Of a DNA stretch of 64,000 nt, positions 9,930 to 20,574 are shown piece after piece. The DNA is from Albula goreensis. Its lineage: Eukaryota > Chordata > Actinopteri > Albuliformes > Albulidae. The DNA lies in assembly GCA_022829145.1 (NCBI GenBank), contig CM040746.1, positions 2,016,731 to 2,080,730 of the forward strand, given 5' to 3'. Position 1 is the first letter of the stretch. Each line of letters begins with the position of its first letter. The notes beneath the pieces were generated by a model that worked only from the letters and a program-made list of their open reading frames with translations, did no database searches and was not told the origin of the DNA. The position numbers and the translations under genes are program-made.

Positions 9930-12900
9930 GAACAGGTTTGATCCCCCCTGTGGTGACACACCTCTTCCTGAAGATGTATTCTGTTCCCTTGGTGACAGCT
10001 CTTTCAAGGGTTGAGGGCCTCACTCGCCATGCTAGCGATAAGGAGATGGTCCCCTGGAATCAGCTGGAGCTTTCTGGCACCATAGCTACTGTATCCGAAC
10101 AGAGCACCACCCTTCCCTGTTAAAAGACTTTCAGGCTGTCTTACAGACAGCAGCAGCTAGAGTGGGCCTCCCCTGGCACCCACCCCCTCCAGCACCATAT
10201 AACCAGCTGGTTTCCCCGGTCTACAAAGTGTCTGACAAAGTTTGAAGAAAAGTTTACAGCTGGTTCCTGTCTTTACAGGGCTACATGCAGCTCACATGGG
10301 GCAGATTTTATTCGGCTAAGGCAACAGTGGCCTTTTCCATGCCTTTCACTATTGTAGAAGACCAAGAGAGGCTGCATACTAAAGTGGTTCCATGGCTCAA
10401 GGACTGTCAAGGCACTCACCCCCACCCACACACACACACCAGCACCAAGAAGCCAAATCTCCCTACCTGGTCTGGGTAGATTTTAGCTACCCTCTGAAAA
10501 TGGATGTTCATCTATGGGTCCTGCCTCACTGAATTCTTCACTCTCTCCCTCCCAGGATGCACCTAAGGAGCTGAGGAAGAACATAGGCACAATCTTACAC
10601 CTCACCAAGGTGATAGTGCAGAATTTTGGGCGGGTTATGGGCTCCTCACACACTTATGGTTAAGCATAAGCAAGTGCTTCCAGAGGCAAGGTCACCTGCT
10701 TCTGTTTCTCTTGACACTTTGGCCCAGCAGTGACTGGAAGAATAGCAAGGTTTATTTGGCTGGATGAGAGCAGGTCAACCCTACTCTTTCCTTGCCTTCT
10801 GCCACAAAGACACAGGGCTTGGTGGCCTCTCAGTAAAAAATGGGCTTTCTTCCCCTTGACCCTCAGGCACATTTTGCATCTACGCCCAGTTGAAAGTGAA
10901 ACCGGGCTTGAATGCTGCTATGTTTGATAGGCGCAAACTCAGAGGCCCAGGCCACAGTCGGAAGCGCTCTCAACGAAGTGTGCGTTCAGCATCAGTGCCT
11001 GAACACAGAAGTGCACACCGACACTGTGCTGAAATCAGAGCAGGCCGTGCTGTACGGTTATTCCTTTCCCATTTTCTTGGAGAAAGGGGAAAAAATATAC
11101 CCCCACATCTAAACAGAATCGTGTGATGAGTTCCAGCCAGGAGTAGTTTATGCTTGTAGATCTGAAGGACTCTTCCTTATATGTTAGCATCTTGCAGCGT
11201 CGGCGCCATCCCTGTCTCACCTTTCGGTGGAAAGTTTGCAAATTTACCAAACTCCTGTTTGGGCTGTTGCTGGCAGGCATGGGTTTTGAGATGGTGTGTG
11301 TGTGTGTGTGCTGCTATCAGCCCATTAGGACAGAAGAACATTCATACAGAGGAGCAGAAACATCTTAGAACCCTTTCCAGGAGTAAGCTACCAGGCACAC
11401 CAAGATATCCCGATATCCCATATCAAAGAATCAGGATTCACAATCAATCGAAAGTATTTTCACCCCAAGCCAGAGTGTTCAATATCTAGGGCTGAATCTG
11501 AATTCTGGGATTGAAATTCGTATGAATGATGGTGCAGCTCTCTCAGGAGAGAGGGAGTCTCTCCCTGTGCTCACCAGTTTCTCTGAGACAGGTGCATCAG
11601 AGGGCTCATGGTTATGCTACAGTTAACGGAAGCAGAATTAGCTTCTTATGTCTTGTTGGTGTTGCTATTGCATGAAAACAGAACTGTTCTGGCTCAGGCA
11701 AATGAAATTCGACCCCATGAGAGACCATACAAAGCAGTTTCACATCTCGCAGTTAATTGGCAGAGCTCTGTCCCACTGGAGAAATACCCAGACGCTGAGT
11801 TTCAGTGTGCTGACTGGAATCATCTCTTCTCATGCTCCTATGTAAACAGACGCCTCCATGAACGATAATGGTATAACAGCGAGCGGGTTATGGAACCCTC
11901 CTCTGCCGCCTATCAATGAGCTGGAGATCGCAGTGGCATGGCTTGTGTTACAACATTTTGCACCCGATGCTCGGGGAAAACACGCTCTTTTCGGGAGTGC
12001 CAACAAAGCGATAGTCACTTATATAAACAGGGCAGCGCTACATGCCAGCATCTACACCAGCACCAGATGGCGGTAAGGATATGGACTTTTGGCCTTACAA
12101 ACAGAGGATGGCCGACATTGCTCTGTCGTTGGACGGGGCCCTGTGATGCCTTCTGCAGGCCAGTTTTTCATGCCCATCCACTCAGGGTGTACCTCTCAAA
12201 CTGGTCCCTGTCTGGCACAGGATCATGAAGCAGGGATAAAGCGATAAAACAATCCAATATTCTTGCTATTTTGACTGCAGTGGAATATACGTGTAAATGG
12301 GTGATGTTCTAACCCTGGTGCCCTGTAACTGTCGTGCTTAATTTGTGCAGAGACTACATGATAAATGTGTGTCTTTTTCTACCTTAAGGTGTATGTCTTT
12401 GCCAGTTTCTGCCCGCCTCCTGGTGAACGGTTTTCTCCAGGGCATCCAGCACCTGAAATCCACTCCTTTTTTCCTGCAGTGGTACTGAGAGCTTTGAGCT
12501 CCTTTCAAACCACATAACAGCATAGATCGGAGGGCTTTGTCTTTTAAACTGGCGCTGCTAACTGTGCTCATTTCAACTCGGCTTGTAAGTGATTCATGCG
12601 CCTTTTCTCTGCAACCAGGCTGCCGTTTTCTTGTCAGGAACTGACAGTTATGCTGCAGCTCACATATATTGGACCTGGCAACATTTCAGCCCCCAGCTTA
12701 TGACAAAGAGGGAGATACTGTACTCCATAAACTCTGCCTAGTGCGAGCTCTGTTGGTAGATATGCGACACTGGCAGCATAGTTGACAATCAAACCAGCTT
12801 TTTGTGTCCTCCGGTGCTGCTGCTTGTGGGAGAGAAGTTACACAACGTGGCTCTCCTATTGTCCCACTGGTGCAACTATCCTGAAAGCATGTGCTATGAA

Positions 12901-13120
12901 AGCATGGGTAGGGGTTCACGCCCACTCCACGCGTGGCTTGACACAATCTTATGTACTTTATCAAGGGGTAAGTGTGCAGGATGTTTGTAGGCTGCAGCAG
13001 CGTCTTGGAGTTCACCGTGTGCCTTTACGCGGTCCCATACGTAAGGTGCAATGACACCGTGTGGGTCTGTGCTCAGCATCCGGGCAAAGATAGCTGTTGC
13101 TGTTTTATACATGCGTTATG
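9930..13120 (+). mobile_element. DIRS-like tyrosine-recombinase retrotransposon fossil, broken
   Basis: A 3.2 kb plus-strand relic whose successive conceptual reading frames recall the parts of DIRS-type elements in the expected order. A gag-like region lies around 9940-11000, reverse transcriptase traces around 11040-11280 (DLKD-type palm segment), RNase H-like traces around 11890-12070 (a YINR motif), and tyrosine recombinase traces around 12380-13050 (an HSTR box and a GVSVQ string). It is heavily decayed, with well over ten breaks, and certainly inactive. The terminal and internal complementary repeats of DIRS elements were not identified, so both ends are approximate. A palindromic CCAGCT...AGCTGG near 13158 may belong to the 3' terminus. 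Its state suggests an old insertion. Confidence 0.75.
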
Positions 13121-13619
13121 TCTGAGTAGTGGCTAGAAGCATGCTTGTATATTGACCAGCTCAGTTGAGTAGCTGGTTTATAAAACTGATTGCTGGGGGT
13201 GGTTTTGGCTTCTCGGTTTGTCCCATCTCAGTATTTCACCACTGTTATTTAAATCCATTTATTTTGATTGGATAAGCATTGTTGTGAAGAGCCAATGGCT
13301 TATCATTGCAAAACATGTGATATGTATAGCTATCTTTACATATGTTAATGTTGCTGGTCTGGTATTTAGATACCGCATGCTGCATACTAAACTGCGTGCG
13401 GTTCAGCTAAAATTTTCAAAATGGTAGAAAGTCCAGAATGGCGGAAATCATGTCACTTTGAGGCAGATTTGTTCCTATTGGTTGGAGGTATAAATGTGAA
13501 ACTGTCAAACAGGGCACAAGGTGAGGGCTCAGAAAGATCAAAATTTCATTATGTTAACTAATTGTTTCAACTGAAACAAGACACACTTCTCATTTAACCA
13601 CATATGCCATATTGTGCCT
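13121..13619. other. Intergenic DNA, nothing recognised
   Basis: AT-rich sequence without repeats, exons or motifs I can support. Confidence 0.5.
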
Positions 13620-13795
13620 TATTTTTTGGGCATTTTTCACTTTTATTCGATAGTGACAGTGGAAGTGGAAGAGAGGGAGAATGACATGCAGCAAAGGGCC
13701 TGGGCTGGATTCGAACCCAGGCCGCCACTGTAAGGCCTTGCCCTTATATGACGTGTGCTAGCGGATGAGCTACCAGCACCACCAATGCCATATCG
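13620..13795 (-). mobile_element. tRNA-derived SINE, minus strand
   Basis: On the minus strand the sequence opens GGTGGTGCTGGTAGCTCATC and contains GGGTTCGAATCC. These are the A box and a near-perfect B box of a tRNA-type polymerase III promoter about 50 bp apart. The body continues with TTTGCTGCATGTCATTC, a C/T-rich stretch, AATAAAAGTG and an A-rich tail (AAAAATGCCCAAAAAATAAG), which I recognise as the body of a common fish SINE. Polymerase III would have transcribed it and a LINE would have copied it. No clear target duplication was found. It is not a functional tRNA: the anticodon arm is not foldable and the 3' end is not tRNA-like. Confidence 0.82.
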
Positions 13796-15133
13796 TAACT
13801 GAAACAGTAGTCTACTAACTTTCGTTTACCTCAGATCTAACCAGCTAAAAGTTATTTGAGGTCAAAGGTGAGGAATAAATTATAAAATGAATCCAAACAG
13901 AAACCGGTTTGGGGTGGGGGCGGTCTGGAGGTGCTGATGTCCCTAATAACCGAGGCCTTCTTTGTGTTACCTCTCACAGAGAGCTCTCACAGCGATAACG
14001 CTGGCTGATAATAGCTGTGCACTTGGAATAGAACTGAAAATCATAATTACCCGACAAAAGCCATCCAGAATAAAATCATCAATAATGGCTTCATTTAATA
14101 GCGTGCGATTAAGAAGTCTGATAGCCATTATGTCAGGAACTGGCTCTTTCTCAGCTCACTCCTTCTTTAGTACCGTACACTTAATGAAGCTCCTCTTGTC
14201 CTGAGATGAGTCTTCTTTTCCCTTTTCCCCTTCATTTGGACAAAGAGGAAATCCAGTTATGTAGCTGTTTTCAGTCTGGGAAGACAATGGAAGGGAGCCG
14301 AGTTTGAGTGAATTATAGGTTTTTGCCGCAGTGAAATTAAAATGACAAAGGAGAGGGATCTAAAGACGGATCCCGCTTTTAAATCATTCCAATGGGATGT
14401 CATTAGCAAATGGAAGGAGATGGTGCAATGCAGGGTAACAATTCACACTCTGAACTTAAAACCACCCTGTTCCTCCCACTCTCACCTTTTCTCATCCCTC
14501 TCTTTTCCCAAGTTCTGTGTACGACCAGGCTTCGTCTCCATCTGGTAAGAAATGAGATCGGGAAGGTGCGTGTTTCTCACGGATGTGGACACGTTTTTAT
14601 CTTACTGTGGTCAGGCTGACAAAAGTACATACAATGGGACAGATCATGGTTAAAGAGAATAAAGCACGGAAAAAGAAAATTCAAACGCAAATGTGCACAT
14701 GTAAGACTGTAGATATGTTGTACGGATACTGGTAATGAGATGACTAAGGTTTGATGTTAAAAGTCAGCGATGAGGAGGTGTAAGTCCTGTGCATGTCCAG
14801 CAGACGGAGGCTGCAGCGCGAAAGAGGCAGGCGTGAGGTGGAGACAGCGCTGCTGGCGGGCAGAATGCTGTAAAGATGAGGCTTATTAAACCTCCGCTTG
14901 TAACGAGGGGTCAGGGCAGATGCTGATTCTCCCTGCATGGCGTCCATGCAAGGCAAAGTTTCTAATGAACAGCTGTTTTGTGCTCTGAAAAATAATCAGC
15001 TCAAAGCTCAGCCACATCTTTTCAGGAAAAATCTAAGACCAATATCACATTTTTATTACCCTAAAAAAATGTACTATTACATTTATTACATTATTATATT
15101 ATTACATATTATTTTCATCATTCACTGTAAATT
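13796..15133. other. Intergenic DNA with a candidate conserved non-coding core
   Basis: No recognised repeats or exons. The stretch 13960-14205 is balanced in composition and rich in homeodomain-like and GATA-like strings (see separate entry). A GC-richer patch at 14760-14900 has no identifiable product. Confidence 0.5.
13960..14205. promoter_or_regulatory. Candidate conserved non-coding element
   Basis: A unique, non-repetitive block with many candidate developmental factor sites, including TGATAATAGC, ATCATAATTACC, CATCAATAATGG and CATTTAATAG, set in otherwise repeat-laden DNA. Such composition is typical of ancient vertebrate enhancers near developmental genes. This is impression only: no alignment was possible, and no reading frame supports coding use. 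Confidence 0.25.
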
Positions 15134-15346
15134 GTGGAGCAGTCTATAGCCTAGTGGCTAAGGTACATGACTGGGACCCCTGAGGTTGGTGGCTCAAGCC
15201 CCAGCCCAGCCACAGCAAAAACACCATTGCTGTTGGGCCCTTGAGCAAGGCCCTCAACCCCACGTTGCTCCCAGGGGGATTGGCCCTTGGCTAGCCCAAT
15301 CAACTGTAAGTCACTTTGGATAAAAGCATCAGCTAAATGTCTGTAA
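15134..15346 (+). mobile_element. V-type tRNA-derived SINE with target duplication
   Basis: The head has A-box-like TATAGCCTAGTGGCTAAGG and B-box-like GGTTGGTGGCTCAAGCCC. The body contains TTGAGCAAGGCCCTCAACCC, and the tail is TGTAAGTCACTTTGGATAAA then GCATCAGCTAAATG. This is the conserved central/tail domain of fish V-type SINEs. The insertion is flanked by the 8-bp direct repeat TGTAAATT (15126-15133 and 15347-15354). Removing the SINE in thought gives CACTGTAAATTCTGAG, the same text as the last unit of the tandem array at 16991, so the target was a single copy of that 47-bp monomer family. Confidence 0.87.
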
Positions 15347-15378
15347 TGTAAATTCTGAGTTACAAGCCCAGCTTCTTA
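15347..15378 (-). repeat. Isolated monomer of the 47-bp tRNA-head repeat
   Basis: The text TGTAAATTCTGAGTTACAAG then CCCAGCTTC matches the final unit of the array at 16709-17036. The other side of the monomer lies at 15123-15133, across the SINE. On the minus strand it reads GCTGGGCTTGTAACTCAGA, resembling the anticodon-arm side of a tRNA-derived SINE head. Confidence 0.6.
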
Positions 15379-16708
15379 AACGTCAGGGAAGTGAGAATTT
15401 AATAAAAATAACAATTCACTGAATCCAGTTGGTTTAGTAATTAATGCCCTTTATTGTAATTAATTAAATTGCTGAATGTGTTGATAGGAATGAGCAGTCT
15501 GGTGGATCAACCCAGATATATACACTTGCAACTGAAATGCTTTAAAGAGGTTTATCAGACAGTCAAAACTCAGAGTCTAGACTACAGACCTATTCTTCTA
15601 CCTAAACAAACAGTAACTCACAAAAGACATAAGAATATGAATGGATCACAGAGTAGATGAATGAACGAAATGAAGAATATCCAAGCCATTTGTCTATCTC
15701 TCCTGAGGAATGTCAGGCAAATATCAGCCAAACGCCATGAATCATCAAATGTTGCGATGCAGATCTCCGAGGAACCAGCTCTCGGAAGAACTATCCCGAA
15801 AAACTGAGAGCGGAACTGAACAGAGGAACTGAGAAAAACAGAGCAAATCTGAATAATATAGAGAGTCTAAACTGAAAGAACCTGAGCTGTTGAAATTGAA
15901 AGACTTAGTTAAGCAGAAAAAAACTGAGAACTACACTAAGAGAACTGAATAAAGAGGCCGATTCAAGGCCCAGCTTAAGAAGGGGCTCTCCGTTTCTCCC
16001 TGGCCCACGCATAATTAATTAAACGGTGAGTTATTCAAGGTTTATTTTTGCACTTACAAGCCAAATCAATGGGAACACAGTTGATCTTTCCACAGTTATC
16101 ATTTTGATAATCTGTTCTTTATGAGCCTTGAAATGGCACTGAACATTAAGGCTGAGAGAGAGAGGAGTTGGCCCCTCTGCTGTTGATGGCTTCCTTTGTT
16201 TTTACCTATTTACTAAAGTAACCTCTAGGCTGACCAAAAAAGGCAGAGCACTTGAATATTATGTAATAAAGGTTTGGTACCTCAGTATTTAAAATGAGAC
16301 CAAACATGGCTGTGGGGATTATTTATCAAAGGATGCTACGTTCAGAGGGCACATCAGCGCTTACCACGGTACAAGGAGGGTCTTACCATGCCCAGTTCCG
16401 CTCTTAACTGGTAAGGCTAAATCCATATTAGCCATTGATAGTGTGGTGTTTTAAGTGGGTTTGATAGGGATTTTGAGAAAATGGCTGTTGATTTTAAGTA
16501 GATAAGTGATCTTTAGTCACTGCCTTGCAGGTATTCTGATGGTTGTGAGCCATTTTTCACTCCTGATCTCTGTTGACTTTTCCTATCTTCTCTTTGTCTG
16601 ATCCTGAGCAGTGCAAATAACCATAAAGGAAACTGAGCAGGGCAAGAAACCATAAAATGCATGTTTTTTCTTCCAATTATTCTACACTTTATATACCATG
16701 ACTCTACG
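15379..16708. other. Intergenic DNA with purine-rich GAACTGA stretch
   Basis: The segment 15780-15960 is rich in degenerate GAACTGA and AACTGAGA strings without a fixed period, perhaps an eroded tandem array or retroelement leader. Otherwise no gene or known repeat is seen. The rest contains ordinary AT-rich sequence. Confidence 0.4.
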
Positions 16709-17036
16709 CTGTCACATCTGAGCTACAAGCCCAGCTCCCTAAGCATTATACGACATGGTATCCTCTGACATACAAGCCTAGCTCCTGATCTGTTATACTA
16801 CGCTGTAACCTCTGAGCTGCAAGCCCAGCTCCCTAAGCATTATACGGCATGGTATCCTCTGACATACAAGCCTAGCTCCTGATCTGTTATACTACGCTGT
16901 AACCTCTGAGCTGCAAGCCCAGCTCCCTAAGCATTATACGACATGGTATCTTCTGACATACAAGCCCAGCTCCTGATCTGTTATACTACACTGTAAATTC
17001 TGAGTTACAAGCCCAGATCCCCAGCCTTTATATGAC
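16709..17036 (-). repeat. Nested 47/94-bp tandem array of tRNA-head-like monomers
   Basis: About 3.5 copies of a 94-bp unit start at 16709, 16803, 16897 and 16991 with exact 94-bp spacing. Each unit splits into two related 47-bp halves, both containing CAAGCC(C/T)AGCTCC and ending in a TTATAC(T/G)AC-like string. Read on the minus strand, each half gives (A)TAATGCTTAGGGAGCTGG then GCTTGTA-CTCAGAG, like the D-arm/A-box and anticodon-arm half of a tRNA-derived SINE head; a B box is missing. This looks like a higher-order tandem amplification of a truncated SINE head. The function is unknown and probably none. Confidence 0.85.
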
Positions 17037-17816
17037 GCTGCCAGCACTTCTGTGCTCTTATTCAGGTGCTAAGCATCCCATGTACAGACCCACTGCAGCA
17101 AAGATAGGCATTGCTGAAAAAGACAGAATGCCGTTTTTTTTTTGTTTGTTTTTGGAGGGATGAGGCAAAGCACTGAAGCTCAGGTAAGATTCTTTATTGG
17201 GTGGTTGAAAGGGGCAGTTAGTCTCCATCCTCGTTGGAGGTGCCACCTGCCTCTGCTGTCACCTCAGACCCCCCCACCCCAGCCACCCCCAGCCTCACTG
17301 TTCACATGTACCTCCTCCTACCTTTAATTACTAACTACCATGTCACACCATGCTACAATATGCTGAATACACCTCACACAGCCTCCCCTTAAATCAAGCA
17401 CCACCTTCCCTTAAATCAGGCGCACCTACGTCTCCCCTTAAATCAAACAACGCTCCACCTCTCCTTTAATGACACACCTGCGCCTCTATATCACCCCACA
17501 TTCACATACAGCTTCAACACTTACAGTGCAGCTCAATGGAGGTCATTACGAGGAAATGCAGAGATGGTATATTATTACTGTATCAATCACACACGGGGTC
17601 GCACATAGTAGCACATAATGAGAAATACTCGCACACTTCAGGCATTTGTAAGGAAGGAGTTCATTCATGAGGGGAAGGAAGCTAGGTGACTCGTATATGT
17701 TTCCTTCACAGTTATTTCATTTGTGATGCATCCCCTGTATGTTACAACTAGGGAATTGCCCGTAGCAACACTCAGAGGTTAAAGGGACTTGTTACAGCTC
17801 ACACTTGGAACACAGT
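17037..17816. other. Pyrimidine-rich intergenic DNA
   Basis: A T-run lies at 17134-17156 and a C-rich stretch at 17262-17300. Three loose repeats of CCCTTAAATCA lie at about 17388, 17412 and 17437, spaced roughly 25 bp. No gene recognised. Confidence 0.4.
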
Positions 17817-17912
17817 GGTCTGTGACTTGTTGTAGCCCGTAGCAACATTTAGCGGTCTGTGACTTGTTGTAGCCCGTAGCAACATTTAGCGATCTGTGAC
17901 GTGTTGCAGTCT
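17817..17912. repeat. 37-bp tandem repeat
   Basis: Two identical 37-bp units (17817-17853 and 17854-17890), each starting GGTCTGTGACTTGTTG and containing CCCGTAGCAACATTTAGC, are followed by a diverged third unit. A diverged earlier unit (CCCGTAGCAACACTC) lies at about 17758. The two identical units imply recent slippage or unequal exchange. Confidence 0.88.
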
Positions 17913-18619
17913 CTGGCTATACTTAGTGCTCCTGCAACCTAGATCGGCTTGAGTGACTTCAGTGATCCTAGGGAAAGTACCTGGCTCTGTATGCAGAGAT
18001 GTTTTACATGTATTCCAAGAGGACCTGATCGCAATGGTGTGGAACCTGGGGGCCAGTTCGCGGGATCAACCAATGGAAAGCTCCTGCATCTCAGACTGTC
18101 CACAGCGGCCACCACTGGGTCACACGCTTAGACAAATAGGAAACACTGCCATGGGACAGTGTCCTGGTAGGAGACATGGACACCACAGACTGGAGATGGA
18201 AACATTATTATGAATATGAAATGTGACAATGTTTTATTGCAGAGCACAAGATTAGTAATCATAGCATTGAGATGTTACACACAGAAATAACAACAAGACG
18301 AGGATAAACAGTGCAATATGCACCCCACATTGTTTCAGAAATGACTGTGGCCACCAAACAATGCTCCCCGAATGTGTCACTGAGCTTCCCTTAAATACCA
18401 TCCTGAGAAACCCCTTCCACTCCCCGATGTCCTTCAGTCATTCAATAGGATTCTGCCAGAAAAAACCCGCTTTTCCTGTTGGAGTCCATGAGTTCATTAC
18501 AGGGGCAAAATGAATTGAGTGGCAATTGCTCTTTCAACCTTCTTCCTGAATGGGTGGGAGAATCAAAAAATGGTAGCTGTTAGTCAGTGACTTTTATGGG
18601 AGGCGTACACTTATAATTA
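17913..18619. other. Intergenic DNA, no gene seen
   Basis: Overlapping plus-strand open frames at 17949-18213 give no recognisable peptide. No repeat family recognised. Confidence 0.45.
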
Positions 18620-18905
18620 CAGGTGACCCTCCCCCTGAGCCCCTAACCCCGCGATGTGGAAAAATGGTGTAAAATTTTCGCCCCCTTAGGTGAGCATGAG
18701 AGTGTAGCAAAGTGAAGCTAGCACCTCCAGCTAGGGGTTTTGCAGGGGAGCTGTGAGCATTGTAAACCAAGTTCTGCGCTGTCTAGTGGTTCACCAGTTT
18801 CAAGGGACAATTTCATTTTAAAAGGGAGTTACTTCATTGTTTGCTGCCGACCCACAAAAAATCGAAGCCCCGTTGTGGAAAGCCGCGATGTGGGAGGGTC
18901 ACCTG
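18620..18905. mobile_element. TA-flanked MITE, copy 2 (inverted relative to copy 1)
   Basis: 286 bp with ends CAGGTGACCCTCCC and GGGAGGGTCACCTG and flanking TA at 18618-18619 and 18906-18907. The interior string TCTGCGCTGTCTAGTG is the reverse complement of CACTAGACAGCGCAGA in the copy at 6576-6863, which shows the family relation and opposite orientation. There is no coding capacity. Confidence 0.88.
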
Positions 18906-19194
18906 TATATCTGTACCTGTGCTCCCATGTCAACCAGAATGAACTTCCTGTAGGGACTTCATCCTGATCTATATGTATAGAGACACTCATTTATTTACAG
19001 ACATATAGACATACAGACATACATGTTTGGGGAAATAAGTACAGATGAAACATATCCCAACACCCATCAGTGACTGATGTATCCACACTCATTCTTTTAC
19101 ACTCAAACCTACAGCCCATATCGTCTACATACCCCTTCTCTTTCCCAGTGTTTATTGTCCTTTCAGCGATGAAGTGACTCGCTGTGCTTTATGG

Positions 19195-19399
19195 CAGGGT
19201 TGTCAAACTCCAGTCCTGGAGAGCCGCCGTGTTTGCAGGTTTTTGTTCTTTCCTTTCGATTGGCAGCCATTTTAGGCCTTGGAAACCAGGTGTGTGGACC
19301 CTTTAGCCAACCAGTGATTTTAATTAATCAATTGAGTGCTAAAACACACCAGAAACCAGCTACCACTGCAGCCCTCCAGACTGGAGTTTGACACCCCTG
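19195..19399. mobile_element. Short hAT MITE with perfect 8-bp target duplication
   Basis: 205 bp with termini CAGGGTTGTCAAACTCCAG and, on the minus strand, CAGGGGTGTCAAACTCCAG. This is a TIR I recognise from abundant fish hAT MITEs. The flanking 8-bp duplication CTTTATGG is perfect (19187-19194 and 19400-19407). There is no open frame of note. The perfect duplication suggests a fairly recent insertion. It landed in the first unit of the tandem repeat that follows. Confidence 0.92.
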
Positions 19400-19690
19400 C
19401 TTTATGGGCTCCACTGTAAAGTCCTCCCTGTGCCCACATGACCTCATGTAGGGTCACCCAGAGACCAGCATCGCCCCTCTCCTTCGGTGTGACCAGCTGG
19501 GCTTTATGAGCACCAGAAAAGAGTCTTTCCATGGCCACATGACTTCACATGGGCCCAGCTTTGTCCTTATCCAATGGTGTGGCCTGCCGGGCTTAATGGA
19601 CCCTAATGAAGAATCTTTCCTGTGGTCACATGTTATTACATTGGGGTCACCTAGAATCCAGGTTCCCACCCAGGCTGCCATGAATTGGGG
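19400..19690. repeat. Diverged ~95-bp tandem repeat, three units
   Basis: Three related units begin GCTTTATGGGCTCC (about 19399), GCTTTATGAGCACC (about 19500) and GCTTAATGGACCCT (about 19591). Each contains a (C/G)CCACATGAC or GTCACATGTTA box followed by a GGGTCACC or GGCCC segment. Similarity between units is modest, so the duplication is old. A minus-strand frame of 85 codons runs through it by chance. No product recognised. Confidence 0.65.
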
Positions 19691-19769
19691 ATAAATTTGC
19701 ACCTGACACATTCATATACATTTATACACAAACACATCTATGTATACACAGGAATGCGTATGCACGTGT

Positions 19770-19820
19770 ACATTCTCTCTCTCACTCTCTCTCTGTCACT
19801 CACACACACATACACACACA
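19770..19820. repeat. (CT)n/(CA)n compound microsatellite
   Basis: CTCTCTCTCTCACTCTC grades into CACTCACACACACATACAC; interrupted dinucleotide tracts. Confidence 0.85.
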
Positions 19821-20220
19821 GTATGGGTGGCTTTTCTAGGTTTATAAACTGAGAATAATATGCTCTGGCAAGTGGTGCTGGTTCTCTCTTGAATTGGATG
19901 AACCCTGCTTGAGAGCAGAGCCTGTCATGGGTGATATTCAGAAGTACAAAACACAAGCCACCACCACACTGCATAAAACATGCACTTTTATTGAGTATAA
20001 AAATTTCTCAGCTGGCGATCCTGTTTCATAAGACATTTGGGTCACAGCTATTGGTGCTGCTAGCTTGTTATAAAACCACTCTTAAAAACCAGAAGGCTTG
20101 AGGATCCAATGCTGTCTAAAATACAACAATAATCCGATGTTAAAGTACACTACTGACATTCAGCTGTTTCATTGGGCTGTATGTGTTAACTGTGTGATTT
20201 TGCCTGAGTGCATAAATAGT

Positions 20221-20250
20221 GTGCATACACACGCACACACACACACTCAC
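20221..20250. repeat. (CA)n microsatellite
   Basis: Interrupted CA tract around CACACACACACACTCAC. Confidence 0.85.
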
Positions 20251-20574
20251 CCCTGGGTCATTACTAAGGGCCGTCAGTGATGGATCAAGGTTGCACAGCT
20301 TATTAAATATATGAAATCAGTGGAGAGTTTGAGGTAAATCAAAGAGTCCATTTCGATTCTATTACTTTCTAAGGGAAAAAACAAATCACAAAGTGACTTT
20401 GTAAGCTATCGCCTGCTCAGTAAATAGATAAACATTAGAGTCACATGGAGATTACCATCAACCAGTACTCACAGACCGCGCTGGGTGGAGAGACGGACTG
20501 TGACCTTGCACAGAACCTGAATGATAACGAGAGAAGCACTAAGCAACAATTACTTTTCACAGTTAGCCCCCCAC

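Noticed and set aside
13620-15346. Possible tRNA genes suggested by A- and B-box strings
   Set aside because: Both are heads of SINEs with SINE bodies and tails. They do not fold as complete tRNAs.
16709-17036. CRISPR-like spacing of repeats
   Set aside because: Units are contiguous tandem copies without unique spacers, in a vertebrate context.
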